This document shows positions 23,726 to 30,525 of a DNA stretch of 38,847 nucleotides, one piece after another. The notes under the pieces are model-generated. The model saw nothing but the letters and a program-made list of their open reading frames with translations. It had not been told where the DNA came from and did not search any database. The first letter of the stretch is position 1. Each line of letters begins with the position of its first letter. The stretch comes from Pseudomonas sp. GM74 (GTDB lineage Bacteria; Pseudomonadota; Gammaproteobacteria; Pseudomonadales; Pseudomonadaceae). A program made the translations under genes and the position numbers. Location: positions 1-38,847 of the forward strand of contig NZ_AKJG01000099.1 in NCBI RefSeq assembly GCF_000282455.1, in the 5' to 3' direction.

Positions 23726-24088
23726 ATGAAGGAGGTTGGTGAACAGGCCCAATTGAATGAGGAGCTATTGACCTTGGCGCAGGCGTTTCTGGCCCGTCAT
23801 GAGGGCGAGGGTGTAATTGATGATCAAGTGCTGTTCTGCCGTGCGGTGAGGCATTTGCAGAGTCTGGATATGCCGATGCACCAGGCGGAGCGGCTGGTCG
23901 GCCACGCGTACGGATTGCTCAAATCCAGCAACGATCGCCGGCGTCTGGATCTGGATGCAAGTTCCGAAACTGTCGCCGTGGTCACTGATCCGGCCAACGG
24001 TCTGACGTGGGCGGTGCCGGTAGGGTTGATCGTCAAGTTCGTCATTAATTCGCCGACCAATCGCAAACTTCGGCTGGTGGGGCCCTGA
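23726..24088 (+). CDS. Small phage-associated protein, unknown
   Basis: Protein of 120 residues from the ATG at 23726 with AGGAG upstream, only 2 bases after the Ogr-type stop. The N-terminal two thirds is helical (EQAQLNEELLTLAQAFLARHEGEGVIDDQVLFCRAVRHLQSLDMPMHQAERLVGHAYGLL) and the end is beta-like (DPANGLTWAVPVGLIVKFVIN). I recognise no family. By position it belongs to the phage early/control fragment. A hairpin lies 18 bases after it. Confidence 0.75.
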   Translation: MKEVGEQAQLNEELLTLAQAFLARHEGEGVIDDQVLFCRAVRHLQSLDMPMHQAERLVGHAYGLLKSSNDRRRLDLDASSETVAVVTDPANGLTWAVPVGLIVKFVINSPTNRKLRLVGP

Positions 24089-24106
24089 GGTAGCGACGGT
24101 TGGATT

Positions 24107-24135
24107 CAGGTCCCGATTGGCGGGAACGGGACCTG
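24107..24135. terminator. Hairpin after the phage-type unit
   Basis: CAGGTCCCG (24107-24115) and CGGGACCTG (24127-24135) are exact complements around an 11-base loop, after the last phage-type gene. No T-run follows, so it is only a possible transcription end or RNA processing structure. Confidence 0.5.
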
Positions 24136-24221
24136 GCGTAAAATTACCCCGTGCCCAAAACCCTCGTCCCCCCTAAAATACCCGGCATCCCCCCGATTCG
24201 TATTGCCGAGGCCGCTTTTCC

Positions 24222-25436
24222 ATGTCCGTCACCGCCACTCCCGCCAGCCTCGTGCCGGATCATCACGCCCAGTTCATCGACCTGCTGCAAGCCAGTCTCG
24301 AGCACAACGCGTTCATCAAACTGGTGCTGGCCAAGTACGTGGGCGATGAAACGGACCTGCAGCGGATCATCATCAAGCCCGTGACTGTCAAGGCGCAGCC
24401 TTGCCTGTCTTTTGTCTACCGCTACAAGACCCGCGATATCACCAAGAACCTGCCGCTTGTCGAAGGTGTGGCGAACATTGCCGGGCTGCTGCCGGCATCG
24501 TTCAAAAATGCGCATTTGTTGTCGTTGACCGACGAAGCCCAGCTCGAATACAGCAAAAAGGGCAAATCATCGCTGTTCAAGAGCCAGCCTCAGCAATTGC
24601 GCGAAGTGCCTTCGGCCGAGCACAACCGTGAGAAAAACCGTTTTCTTGACCTGAGCCGGCCGTTTCTCGCCGACCTGGGTGTGACCAACAAGCAGCATGA
24701 ACTGATCCCGGCGATGTCGCGCAAGTGGAAGCAGATCAACAAGTTCATCGAAGTGTTCAGCCATGCGCTGACCTCGTCCCCCCTGGCGCTGGACAAGCCG
24801 GTGCGTGTGGCGGACTTCGGATCGGGCAAGGGCTACCTGACCTTCGCCATCCACGATTACCTGCGCAACACCTTGAAGGCCGAAGGCGAGGTGACCGGCG
24901 TCGAACTGCGTGAAGACATGGTCACCCTGTGCAACACCGCCGCCGCCAGGCTTGAACACCCCGGCCTGGTGTTCAAGTGCGGTGATGTGCGCAGCGTGGC
25001 GCCGAGCGAGCTGGACGTGATGATCGCCCTGCATGCCTGCGATATCGCCACTGACTATGCGATCCACACCGGCATCCGTTCCGGTGCTTCGATCATCATG
25101 TGCTCGCCGTGCTGCCACAAACAGATCCGCCTGCAAATCCAGAGCCCGGCGCTGCTCAAGCCGATGCTGCAATACGGCTTGCACCTGGGCCAGCAGGCCG
25201 AGATGGTCACCGACAGTTTGCGCGCGTTGTTCCTTGAGGCCTGCGGCTACGAGACCAAGGTGTTCGAGTTCATTTCGCTGGACCACACCAACAAGAACAA
25301 GATGATCCTGGCGGTCAAACGCGCCGAGCCGGTGGACCCGGCCCAGTTGCTGGCGAAGATTCAGGAGCTGAAGGATTTCTATCACATCAGCGAGCATTGC
25401 CTGGAAACCCTGTTGCGCTCCGACGGCTACCTCTGA
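24222..25436 (+). CDS. SAM-dependent methyltransferase, Methyltransf_32/GSTCD-like
   Basis: Protein of 404 residues. The C-terminal two thirds is a class I methyltransferase fold: SAM motif I VRVADFGSGKGYLTF (about 194-208), acidic motif GVELREDM, LHACDIATDYAI (270-281) and a cysteine-rich CSPCCHKQIR (294-303). The LHACD and SPCCHK blocks are typical of the METTL25/GSTCD-like group, whose members are thought to methylate RNA or protein. The N-terminal 150 residues are a separate domain, possibly for substrate binding. Monocistronic. Its last codons overlap the convergent EamA frame by 10 bases. Confidence 0.85.
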   Translation: MSVTATPASLVPDHHAQFIDLLQASLEHNAFIKLVLAKYVGDETDLQRIIIKPVTVKAQPCLSFVYRYKTRDITKNLPLVEGVANIAGLLPASFKNAHLLSLTDEAQLEYSKKGKSSLFKSQPQQLREVPSAEHNREKNRFLDLSRPFLADLGVTNKQHELIPAMSRKWKQINKFIEVFSHALTSSPLALDKPVRVADFGSGKGYLTFAIHDYLRNTLKAEGEVTGVELREDMVTLCNTAAARLEHPGLVFKCGDVRSVAPSELDVMIALHACDIATDYAIHTGIRSGASIIMCSPCCHKQIRLQIQSPALLKPMLQYGLHLGQQAEMVTDSLRALFLEACGYETKVFEFISLDHTNKNKMILAVKRAEPVDPAQLLAKIQELKDFYHISEHCLETLLRSDGYL

Positions 25437-26401
25437 TTCTGTGGGAGCGGGCTTGCTCGCGAAGGTGTCGGGTCAGTCGATATCGGTGTTGAATGTGGGG
25501 CCGTATTCGCGAGCAAGCCCGCTCCCACACTGGGTTTGACTGCGGTCTTGCGGCCCAGCATCACCGTCACGATGACCCCGCCCGCAAACAGCCAGGTAAT
25601 CGGCTCCACATGTTCACCGAAGAACAGCGCCGAGAAGGCGATGGTGAAGAAGATCTGCAGCAACTGGATCTGGCTGACCCGGGCAATGCCCCCCATGGCC
25701 AGCCCGGCGTACCAGGCGAAGAAGCCGATGAATTGCGAAAACAGCGAGACATAACCGAAGGCCCACCAGGTCTTGGCGGAAATCTCGCCTTGATGTTGTA
25801 GTGCCAGATACACCACCGGCCCAATCAGCACCGGTGTCGACAGCACCAGCGCCCAGCAGATCACCTGCCAGCCACCCATCTCCCTGGCCAGTCGGCCTCC
25901 CTCGGCATAGCCCAATCCGCCCACTGCAATGGCGCCAAGCATCAGCAAGTCACCGGCCTGAATGCTGCCGGCACCGCTGATCAGTGCATAACCGAGCACC
26001 AACGCACTGCCCAATGCGGCGCAGGCCCAGAAGGCTTTCGATGGCCGCTCATGGGACAACCACGCGGCGTACAGCGCCACGCACAGCGGCTGCAAGCCGT
26101 TGACCAGCGCACCGTGGGATGCCGGCAAGGTTTGCATGGCCCAGGCCGACAATACCGGGAAACCGAGGATCACCCCGGCCATCACCAGCGTCAGGCCTTT
26201 GACCTGCTTCCAGGTCGGCCATTTTTCCCGGTTCCACAGCAACAGCAACGCCGCCGGAACCGCCGCAAACAGTGCCCGGCCCAAGCCGTTGAGCAGTGGG
26301 TGGAGTTCCTGCACGACGATCCGCGTGAAGGGCAGGGTGAGGCTGAAGATCACAACGCCGAGCAGGCCCAGGGCCATGCCGGTGTTTTCGCGCGAGGACA
26401 T
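25427..26401 (-). CDS. EamA-family DMT transporter with a REP-encoded C-terminus
   Basis: Ten-helix drug/metabolite transporter of 324 residues with two EamA domains, for example GLLGVVIFSLTLPFTRIVVQELHPLL in the first half and AFGYVSLFSQFIGFFAWYAGLAMGGIARVSQIQLLQ in the second. The substrate is unknown; relatives export amino acids or other metabolites. The helical core ends at GGVIVTVMLGRKTAV. The last 35 or so residues (KPSVGAGLLANT... to ...SPLPQNQR) are translated from a REP doublet and are not family sequence. A C10 tract lies about 19 bases before the ATG, and no good Shine-Dalgarno sequence is seen. Confidence 0.88.
   Translation of the reverse strand: MSSRENTGMALGLLGVVIFSLTLPFTRIVVQELHPLLNGLGRALFAAVPAALLLLWNREKWPTWKQVKGLTLVMAGVILGFPVLSAWAMQTLPASHGALVNGLQPLCVALYAAWLSHERPSKAFWACAALGSALVLGYALISGAGSIQAGDLLMLGAIAVGGLGYAEGGRLAREMGGWQVICWALVLSTPVLIGPVVYLALQHQGEISAKTWWAFGYVSLFSQFIGFFAWYAGLAMGGIARVSQIQLLQIFFTIAFSALFFGEHVEPITWLFAGGVIVTVMLGRKTAVKPSVGAGLLANTAPHSTPISTDPTPSRASPLPQNQR
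25440..25529. repeat. REP doublet inside the EamA 3' end
   Basis: Exact 24-bp arms, 25440-25463 and 25506-25529, of the canonical GGGCTTGCTCGCGAA type. It starts 4 bases after the methyltransferase stop and supplies the C-terminal codons of the convergent transporter gene. Confidence 0.93.
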
Positions 26402-26744
26402 GATGGCAACCAGAGTCTTGGGGGGGGGGAAGAGGCCTTTATCTAGCCATAAAGCCGGGGTAAACCGCTGTTACAGCTAGGCACAGACTTATCCGTACAG
26501 TTGCGAGTAATGCGAGCAACGCGTAGGAGCTGCCGAAGGCTGCGATCTTTTGATCTTGCTTTTAAATTCGCTGCTAAACAGATCACTGAAGATCAAGATC
26601 AAGATCAAGATCAAAAGATCGCAGCCTTCGGCAGCTCCTACGGGGGTCGTGTGTTCGTAGTAGCCGGTTGTTACCCGACCCGCCGGATAAGGACTACCTT
26701 GAATACTCCTGCATGCCCACGCATTTTCCAGAGGAGTCCTCCCC
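26402..26744. other. 343-base gap between EamA and PfpI-type genes
   Basis: No gene is supported here. From left to right it holds a run of ten G (26420-26429) close to the EamA start, the inverted repeat at 26523-26641, and the leader of the PfpI-type gene with AGAGGAG before its ATG. Confidence 0.7.
26523..26641. repeat. Inverted repeat of the GTAGGAGCTGCCGAAGGC type with hexamer array
   Basis: Arms 26523-26558 and 26606-26641 are exact 36-base complements. This is a known-looking Pseudomonas intergenic repeat type, distinct from the GGGAGCGGGC family. Just inside the right arm GATCAA is repeated four times in tandem (26591-26614). Confidence 0.9.
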
Positions 26745-27326
26745 ATGGCTGCTAAAAAAATTCTGATGCTGGTCGGTGATTACGTCGAAGACTATGAAGT
26801 GATGGTGCCGTTCCAGGCGCTGCTGATGGTCGGCCACACGGTGCATGCCGTCTGCCCGGACAAGGCTGCCGGCCAGACCGTGCGCACAGCGATCCATGAC
26901 TTTGAAGGCGACCAGACCTACAGTGAAAAACCCGGTCACCTGTTTGCCTTGAACTTCGATTTCGCCAAGGTCAACGCCGCCGATTATGACGCCGTGTTGA
27001 TTCCGGGCGGCCGCGCGCCTGAGTACCTGCGCCTGAACGAAAAAGTCCTGGAGCTGGTGCGTGCATTCGACAAGGCCGGCAAGCCGATCGCTGCTGTGTG
27101 CCATGGCGCGCAGTTGCTGGCGGCAGCGGGTGTTCTCGAAGGTCGCGAATGCAGCGCTTATCCGGCCTGCGCTCCGGAGGTGCGTCTGGCTGGCGGTACC
27201 TATATCGATATTCCGGTGACGGACGGCCATGTCCAGGGCAATCTGGCCACGGCTCCGGCCTGGCCTGCGCACCCGAACTGGCTGGCCGGTTTCCTGGGGT
27301 TGCTGGGTACCAAAATCACGCTGTAA
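26745..27326 (+). CDS. DJ-1/PfpI-family protein
   Basis: Cytoplasmic protein of 193 residues in the DJ-1/PfpI glutamine-amidotransferase-like fold. The nucleophile elbow is AAVCHGAQLL (C119, H120), with a conserved glutamate in GDYVEDYEVM (E15) and the family block VLIPGGRAPEYLR (85-97). Relatives are glyoxalase III-type enzymes, deglycases or stress chaperones; the deglycase claim for the family is disputed. AGAGGAG lies upstream. The small RHH gene follows 14 bases later, probably in one transcript. Confidence 0.92.
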   Translation: MAAKKILMLVGDYVEDYEVMVPFQALLMVGHTVHAVCPDKAAGQTVRTAIHDFEGDQTYSEKPGHLFALNFDFAKVNAADYDAVLIPGGRAPEYLRLNEKVLELVRAFDKAGKPIAAVCHGAQLLAAAGVLEGRECSAYPACAPEVRLAGGTYIDIPVTDGHVQGNLATAPAWPAHPNWLAGFLGLLGTKITL

Positions 27327-27340
27327 CGAGGGACATGTCC

Positions 27341-27646
27341 ATGTGCGAGTTGTACGTCAAAGCCGACCCGATACTGTACGAATCGCGCTCCCGCTCGCTA
27401 CGCATCTGCGGGGTGGTCACCACCCTGCGGCTGGAGAATCAGTTCTGGGACATCCTCAGCGAAATCGCCGAGGTCGACGGCATGACTACCAATCAGTTGA
27501 TCGCCAAGCTGTATGAAGAGGTGATGGACTACCGCGGCGAGGTGGTCAATTTCGCTTCGTTCCTGCGGGTGAGTTGTACCCGGTATCTGAGCCAGCGGCG
27601 CACGTCGGCGCCGGAGTTGTCGGTGGTGCGGGCAGTGGTGAAGTAG
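27341..27646 (+). CDS. Ribbon-helix-helix domain protein
   Basis: Protein of 101 residues. The segment SLRICGVVTTLRLENQFWDILSEIAEVDGMTTNQLIAKLYEEVMD is a ribbon-helix-helix domain of the RHH_4 type, with the beta strand followed by two helices, and so likely binds DNA as a dimer. GAGGG at 8 bases favours the ATG at 27341 over the one at 27335. It follows the PfpI-type gene by 14 bases and could regulate it, though RHH_4 proteins are often found alone. No toxin partner is seen. Confidence 0.85.
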   Translation: MCELYVKADPILYESRSRSLRICGVVTTLRLENQFWDILSEIAEVDGMTTNQLIAKLYEEVMDYRGEVVNFASFLRVSCTRYLSQRRTSAPELSVVRAVVK

Positions 27647-27661
27647 TCAAAACTGCGTCGA

Positions 27662-27733
27662 CCCCTTCGCGGGCAAGCCCGCTCCCACAGGGATTACGCT
27701 GAACCTGTGGGAGCGGGCTTGCCCGCGAAGGGG
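27662..27733. repeat. REP doublet, 30-bp arms, GGGCTTGCCCGCG variant
   Basis: Arms 27662-27691 and 27704-27733 are perfect complements with a 12-base loop. This variant reads TTGCCCGCGAAGGGG where the standard reads TTGCTCGCGAAGG. It lies between the RHH and YegP-like genes. Confidence 0.93.
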
Positions 27734-27809
27734 CCGTACAGGCGACAGAAATCCCGGCTTGGTCTTTACTGTGAAGCGCACAACCTCTCAATCGCCAAGG
27801 AGAAACAGC

Positions 27810-28154
27810 ATGTCCGGATGGTACGAAGTGAGCAAAAGCAGCAATGGTCAGTTCAGGTTTGTCCTCAAGGCGGCCAACGCCGAGACCATTCTGACCAGCG
27901 AGCTGTACACCACCCACGCCGCCGCCGACAAAGGCATTGCCTCGGTCCAGTCCAACAGCCAGCTGGATGAGCGTTACGAGAAGAAAACCACCAAGGATGG
28001 CCACCCGTATTTCAACCTCAAGGCCGGCAACCACGAGATCATCGGTAGCAGCGAGGCTTATTCCTCAGATGCCGCCATGGAGAAAGGCATTGCCAGTGTG
28101 AAGGCCAACGGCTCGTCCAAGGTGGTCAAGGACAAGACGTTGCCGGTGCTTTGA
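27810..28154 (+). CDS. YegP-like DUF1508 protein
   Basis: Small cytoplasmic protein of 114 residues made of two tandem DUF1508 repeats: WYEVSKSSNGQFRFVLKAANAETILTSELYTT and then EKKTTKDGHPYFNLKAGNHEIIGSSEAYSS, each followed by AAADKGIASVQ or AAMEKGIASVK. E. coli YegP (110 residues) has the same layout. AAGGAG precedes the ATG. Its role is unknown. Upstream is a REP doublet and downstream a single REP. Confidence 0.92.
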   Translation: MSGWYEVSKSSNGQFRFVLKAANAETILTSELYTTHAAADKGIASVQSNSQLDERYEKKTTKDGHPYFNLKAGNHEIIGSSEAYSSDAAMEKGIASVKANGSSKVVKDKTLPVL

Positions 28155-28171
28155 GATCAACACACATCCCC

Positions 28172-28210
28172 TGTGGGAGCGGCGGTGCGACGATTCGACT
28201 TGCTCGCGAA
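28172..28210. repeat. Single REP unit with internal insertion
   Basis: TGTGGGAGCGG is followed by CGGTGCGACGATTCGA and then CTTGCTCGCGAA. This is the same long variant as the left unit at 10577. No inverted partner is present nearby, so it is a singlet. Confidence 0.8.
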
Positions 28211-28229
28211 AGCGTCAGATCGGCCAGTA

Positions 28230-29249
28230 CTAAACTTCGACTGGAACCGATAACTTGGGGCCACCCAGCGCATGACTCTTCGAATCAAAAAACCGCAACT
28301 CCACGCCCGTCCCCTCGAACACCTTCGCGTAATGCCGCTTCTGGTGCTGGATGAATGCCTTGCTGCGCGGGTAAATCGAGATCGCCACCACCTGAGGTTT
28401 TGCCAGGCGCAAGGCATGGATGATGTGGCTGTCCTGCTGTCCCAGCGCATGGCCGAAGATGCACAGCGCCTGGCCGTGACCGAGTAATTGCTCGTAGCAG
28501 AACGACAGGTAGTCCGAACTGCGGATGGTCTTGAGCTTGTCCGCACTCGACCCTTCGTTGACGAACAGCGGCACGTCGTCGAGGGTCTTGATCGTGTTGT
28601 TGATGGCGAAATTGCCCAGCAACGTGCCCTCGGTCGACATCAGCTTGCGCGCCGTTCCGTCCTGGTTGCGCACCAGATGCAGACCGCCGTGCAGGTACAG
28701 CAACCGGGTTTTATCGGTGGCCGTGTCGCTCAGGTCGAAACCGGGCTCGGCGCCCTGGAACAGATCGGTGATCGCCTCCGGCTGGTGTTGCACCGCCCAG
28801 TAGTTGAGCAAGTCGTAATTGGTGGTGAACACAGTCCGGTAACTGGCCAGTTCCTGATTGATGGTAACCAGCGTCGAAGGCACCACCAGCCGCCACGGGA
28901 TATGCACCGCATGCACGGTATTGATCAGCGCTTCCTTGATCGCGTAGTAGCGATTGCGCGGGGCGGCGGAGCTGACGGCCAGGGCCTTGTTGACCCGGCT
29001 GGTGGTTTTCAAGGCGCTCAGTACCTGCTCGAAACTGCGGGTCTGCATGGCATCGAACACGCTCAGCTCGGACGGGCTCAGGGGTTTTTCTTCAACGGTG
29101 CGGGCGTTTTCGAACAGCGACTCGTAGCCGAAATCGTCCCACACCGCGCGACTGGCACCGTTACCCACCAGCAAACCACTGAACGAAGCGGTGCTGCGCA
29201 AGGCGTTCCAGTCTTCAAGTTGAGCATCGACATCCTGGAAATCGGTCAT
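28230..29249 (-). CDS. DUF4917 protein with SIR2-like motifs
   Basis: Protein of 339 residues that I place in DUF4917. Motifs in order look like a SIR2/Rossmann NAD-binding enzyme: LLVGNGASRAV (residues 26-36), VFTTNYDLLNYW (140-151), LLYLHGGLHL (183-192) and CIFGHALGQQDSHII (263-277). Classical sirtuin zinc cysteines are not evident. SIR2-like proteins with TTNYD and LHG motifs often act as NADases in phage defence; others have unrelated roles. It stands alone, between a REP and the LysR gene, with no effector partner seen. A defence role is inference. Confidence 0.82.
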   Translation of the reverse strand: MTDFQDVDAQLEDWNALRSTASFSGLLVGNGASRAVWDDFGYESLFENARTVEEKPLSPSELSVFDAMQTRSFEQVLSALKTTSRVNKALAVSSAAPRNRYYAIKEALINTVHAVHIPWRLVVPSTLVTINQELASYRTVFTTNYDLLNYWAVQHQPEAITDLFQGAEPGFDLSDTATDKTRLLYLHGGLHLVRNQDGTARKLMSTEGTLLGNFAINNTIKTLDDVPLFVNEGSSADKLKTIRSSDYLSFCYEQLLGHGQALCIFGHALGQQDSHIIHALRLAKPQVVAISIYPRSKAFIQHQKRHYAKVFEGTGVELRFFDSKSHALGGPKLSVPVEV

Positions 29250-29380
29250 TGCGGTCTTCGTCTCACGGCAAAAGGTCTGTGGGCGGCGACTTTATCACGA
29301 CCGGTGCCCGGACCACGGCACGACGCGGGCGAAGAACGCTATGCTGCGACTTCGCCTGAGCCGACTTCGCCGAGTACCCG

Positions 29381-30283
29381 ATGCTGCAAAAAAGCCTGAT
29401 CCGCCGTCTCGACCTGATCACTCTGCAACTGTTCGTCGCCGTGCATGAAGAGGGCACGCTGACCCGTGCCGCCTCGCGCGAAGCGATTGCCGTCTCGGCG
29501 GCGAGCAAGCGCTTGATGGAGCTGGAGGAGGCGCTGGGCATCAGTCTGTTCGTGCGCCAGGCCAAGGGCATGTCCCTGACGCCTGCCGGTGAAACCCTGC
29601 TGCACCATGCCCGGCAGATGTTGTTCAACGTCGAGAAAATGGGACTTGAACTGGGGGAACACAGCCACGGTGTGCGCGGTTATGTGCGGATGCTCGCCAA
29701 CCTGTCGGCGATCATTCAGTTTTTGCCCGAGGACCTGCGGGATTTTTCCGAACGTCACCCACAAGTCAAGACCGACCTCGAAGAGCGCCCCAGCGCCGGG
29801 GTGATTCAGGGCGTGCTCGACGGGGTGGCCGACCTCGGGATCTGTTCCATCGACAGCGATATCAAGGGCCTGCACAGCGTGCTGTATCGCCAGGACAAAC
29901 TGGTGGTGTTGATGCCCCCGCACCATCCATTGGCGAGCCGGTCGGGCGTGGCGTTCGCCGATACGCTGGGCAGTGATTACGTTGGCTTGCATGCCGCCAG
30001 TTCGATCAACATGCGTACCCACGCAGCGGCCCGCGAAGCCGGCAAGGTGCTGCGGGTTCGTATTCATGTGCCGGGGTTTGATGCGATGTGCCGCATGGTC
30101 CAGGCCAACATGGGTATCGGCATCCTTCCGCAGCGCGCCTTTGAATTGTTTGGCCGGGCACTGGGTTTGCACGCGGTGCCGTTGACGGACGAATGGTCGG
30201 ACCGGGCGTTGATTCTGGTGGTGCGCGATGAGGCGTTGCTGTCGCCGGTGAGCCGGATGTTGTTTGAGCATTTGCGGGGTTGA
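29381..30283 (+). CDS. LysR-type regulator
   Basis: LysR-type transcription factor of 300 residues. The HTH lies at about residues 9-66 (DLITLQLFVAVHEEGTLTRAASREAIAVSAASKRLMELEEALGISLFVRQAKGMSLTPAGE), followed by the periplasmic-binding-protein-like effector domain with DLGICSIDSDIKGLHS and VQANMGIGILPQRAFELFG. It lies 242 bases before the CoA-transferase, HMG-CoA-lyase-like and MFS genes on the same strand and is a likely activator of them, with a REP doublet and a hairpin between. The effector is unknown. Confidence 0.92.
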   Translation: MLQKSLIRRLDLITLQLFVAVHEEGTLTRAASREAIAVSAASKRLMELEEALGISLFVRQAKGMSLTPAGETLLHHARQMLFNVEKMGLELGEHSHGVRGYVRMLANLSAIIQFLPEDLRDFSERHPQVKTDLEERPSAGVIQGVLDGVADLGICSIDSDIKGLHSVLYRQDKLVVLMPPHHPLASRSGVAFADTLGSDYVGLHAASSINMRTHAAAREAGKVLRVRIHVPGFDAMCRMVQANMGIGILPQRAFELFGRALGLHAVPLTDEWSDRALILVVRDEALLSPVSRMLFEHLRG

Positions 30284-30317
30284 ACCTGAAAGTTCTTCGC
30301 TGACTGTGCCGGCCTCA

Positions 30318-30390
30318 TCGCGAGCAAGCCCGCTCCCACACTGGATCTGTGTAGCGCTGAAAATCCCTGTGGGAGCGGGCTTGCTCGCGA
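30318..30390. repeat. REP doublet after the LysR gene
   Basis: Arms 30318-30340 and 30368-30390 are exact complements of the canonical TCGCGAGCAAGCCCGCTCCCACA type. It follows the LysR stop by 34 bases. Confidence 0.93.
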
Positions 30391-30419
30391 AGGCGGCCAT
30401 GAGGTCACAGTAATCTCCC

Positions 30420-30446
30420 CGGGCGTTCGCATTTCGCGAACGCCCG
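30420..30446. promoter_or_regulatory. Perfect 11-bp hairpin before the CoA transferase
   Basis: CGGGCGTTCGC (30420-30430) and GCGAACGCCCG (30436-30446) are exact complements with a 5-base loop. They are followed by a second smaller stem, CCAAC (30450-30454) with GTTGG (30460-30464). This may terminate the LysR transcript or be a binding site for a regulator of the catabolic genes; there is no T-run. Confidence 0.6.
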
Positions 30447-30525
30447 TTGCCAACTGAAGGTTGGATTCCTCAGACACCGCTCCTCTAGTCTTGGCCCATA
30501 TTCCAAGAACAAGAGGTACCCCGCG

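Noticed and set aside
21641..24140. att-like direct repeats flanking the phage-type cluster
   Set aside because: No convincing direct repeat was found by eye on the two sides; no tRNA gene is adjacent.
28488..29399. 303-codon plus-strand frame opposite the DUF4917 gene
   Set aside because: The minus strand carries the conserved motif series; the plus frame lacks any and is rich in Arg, His and Gln.
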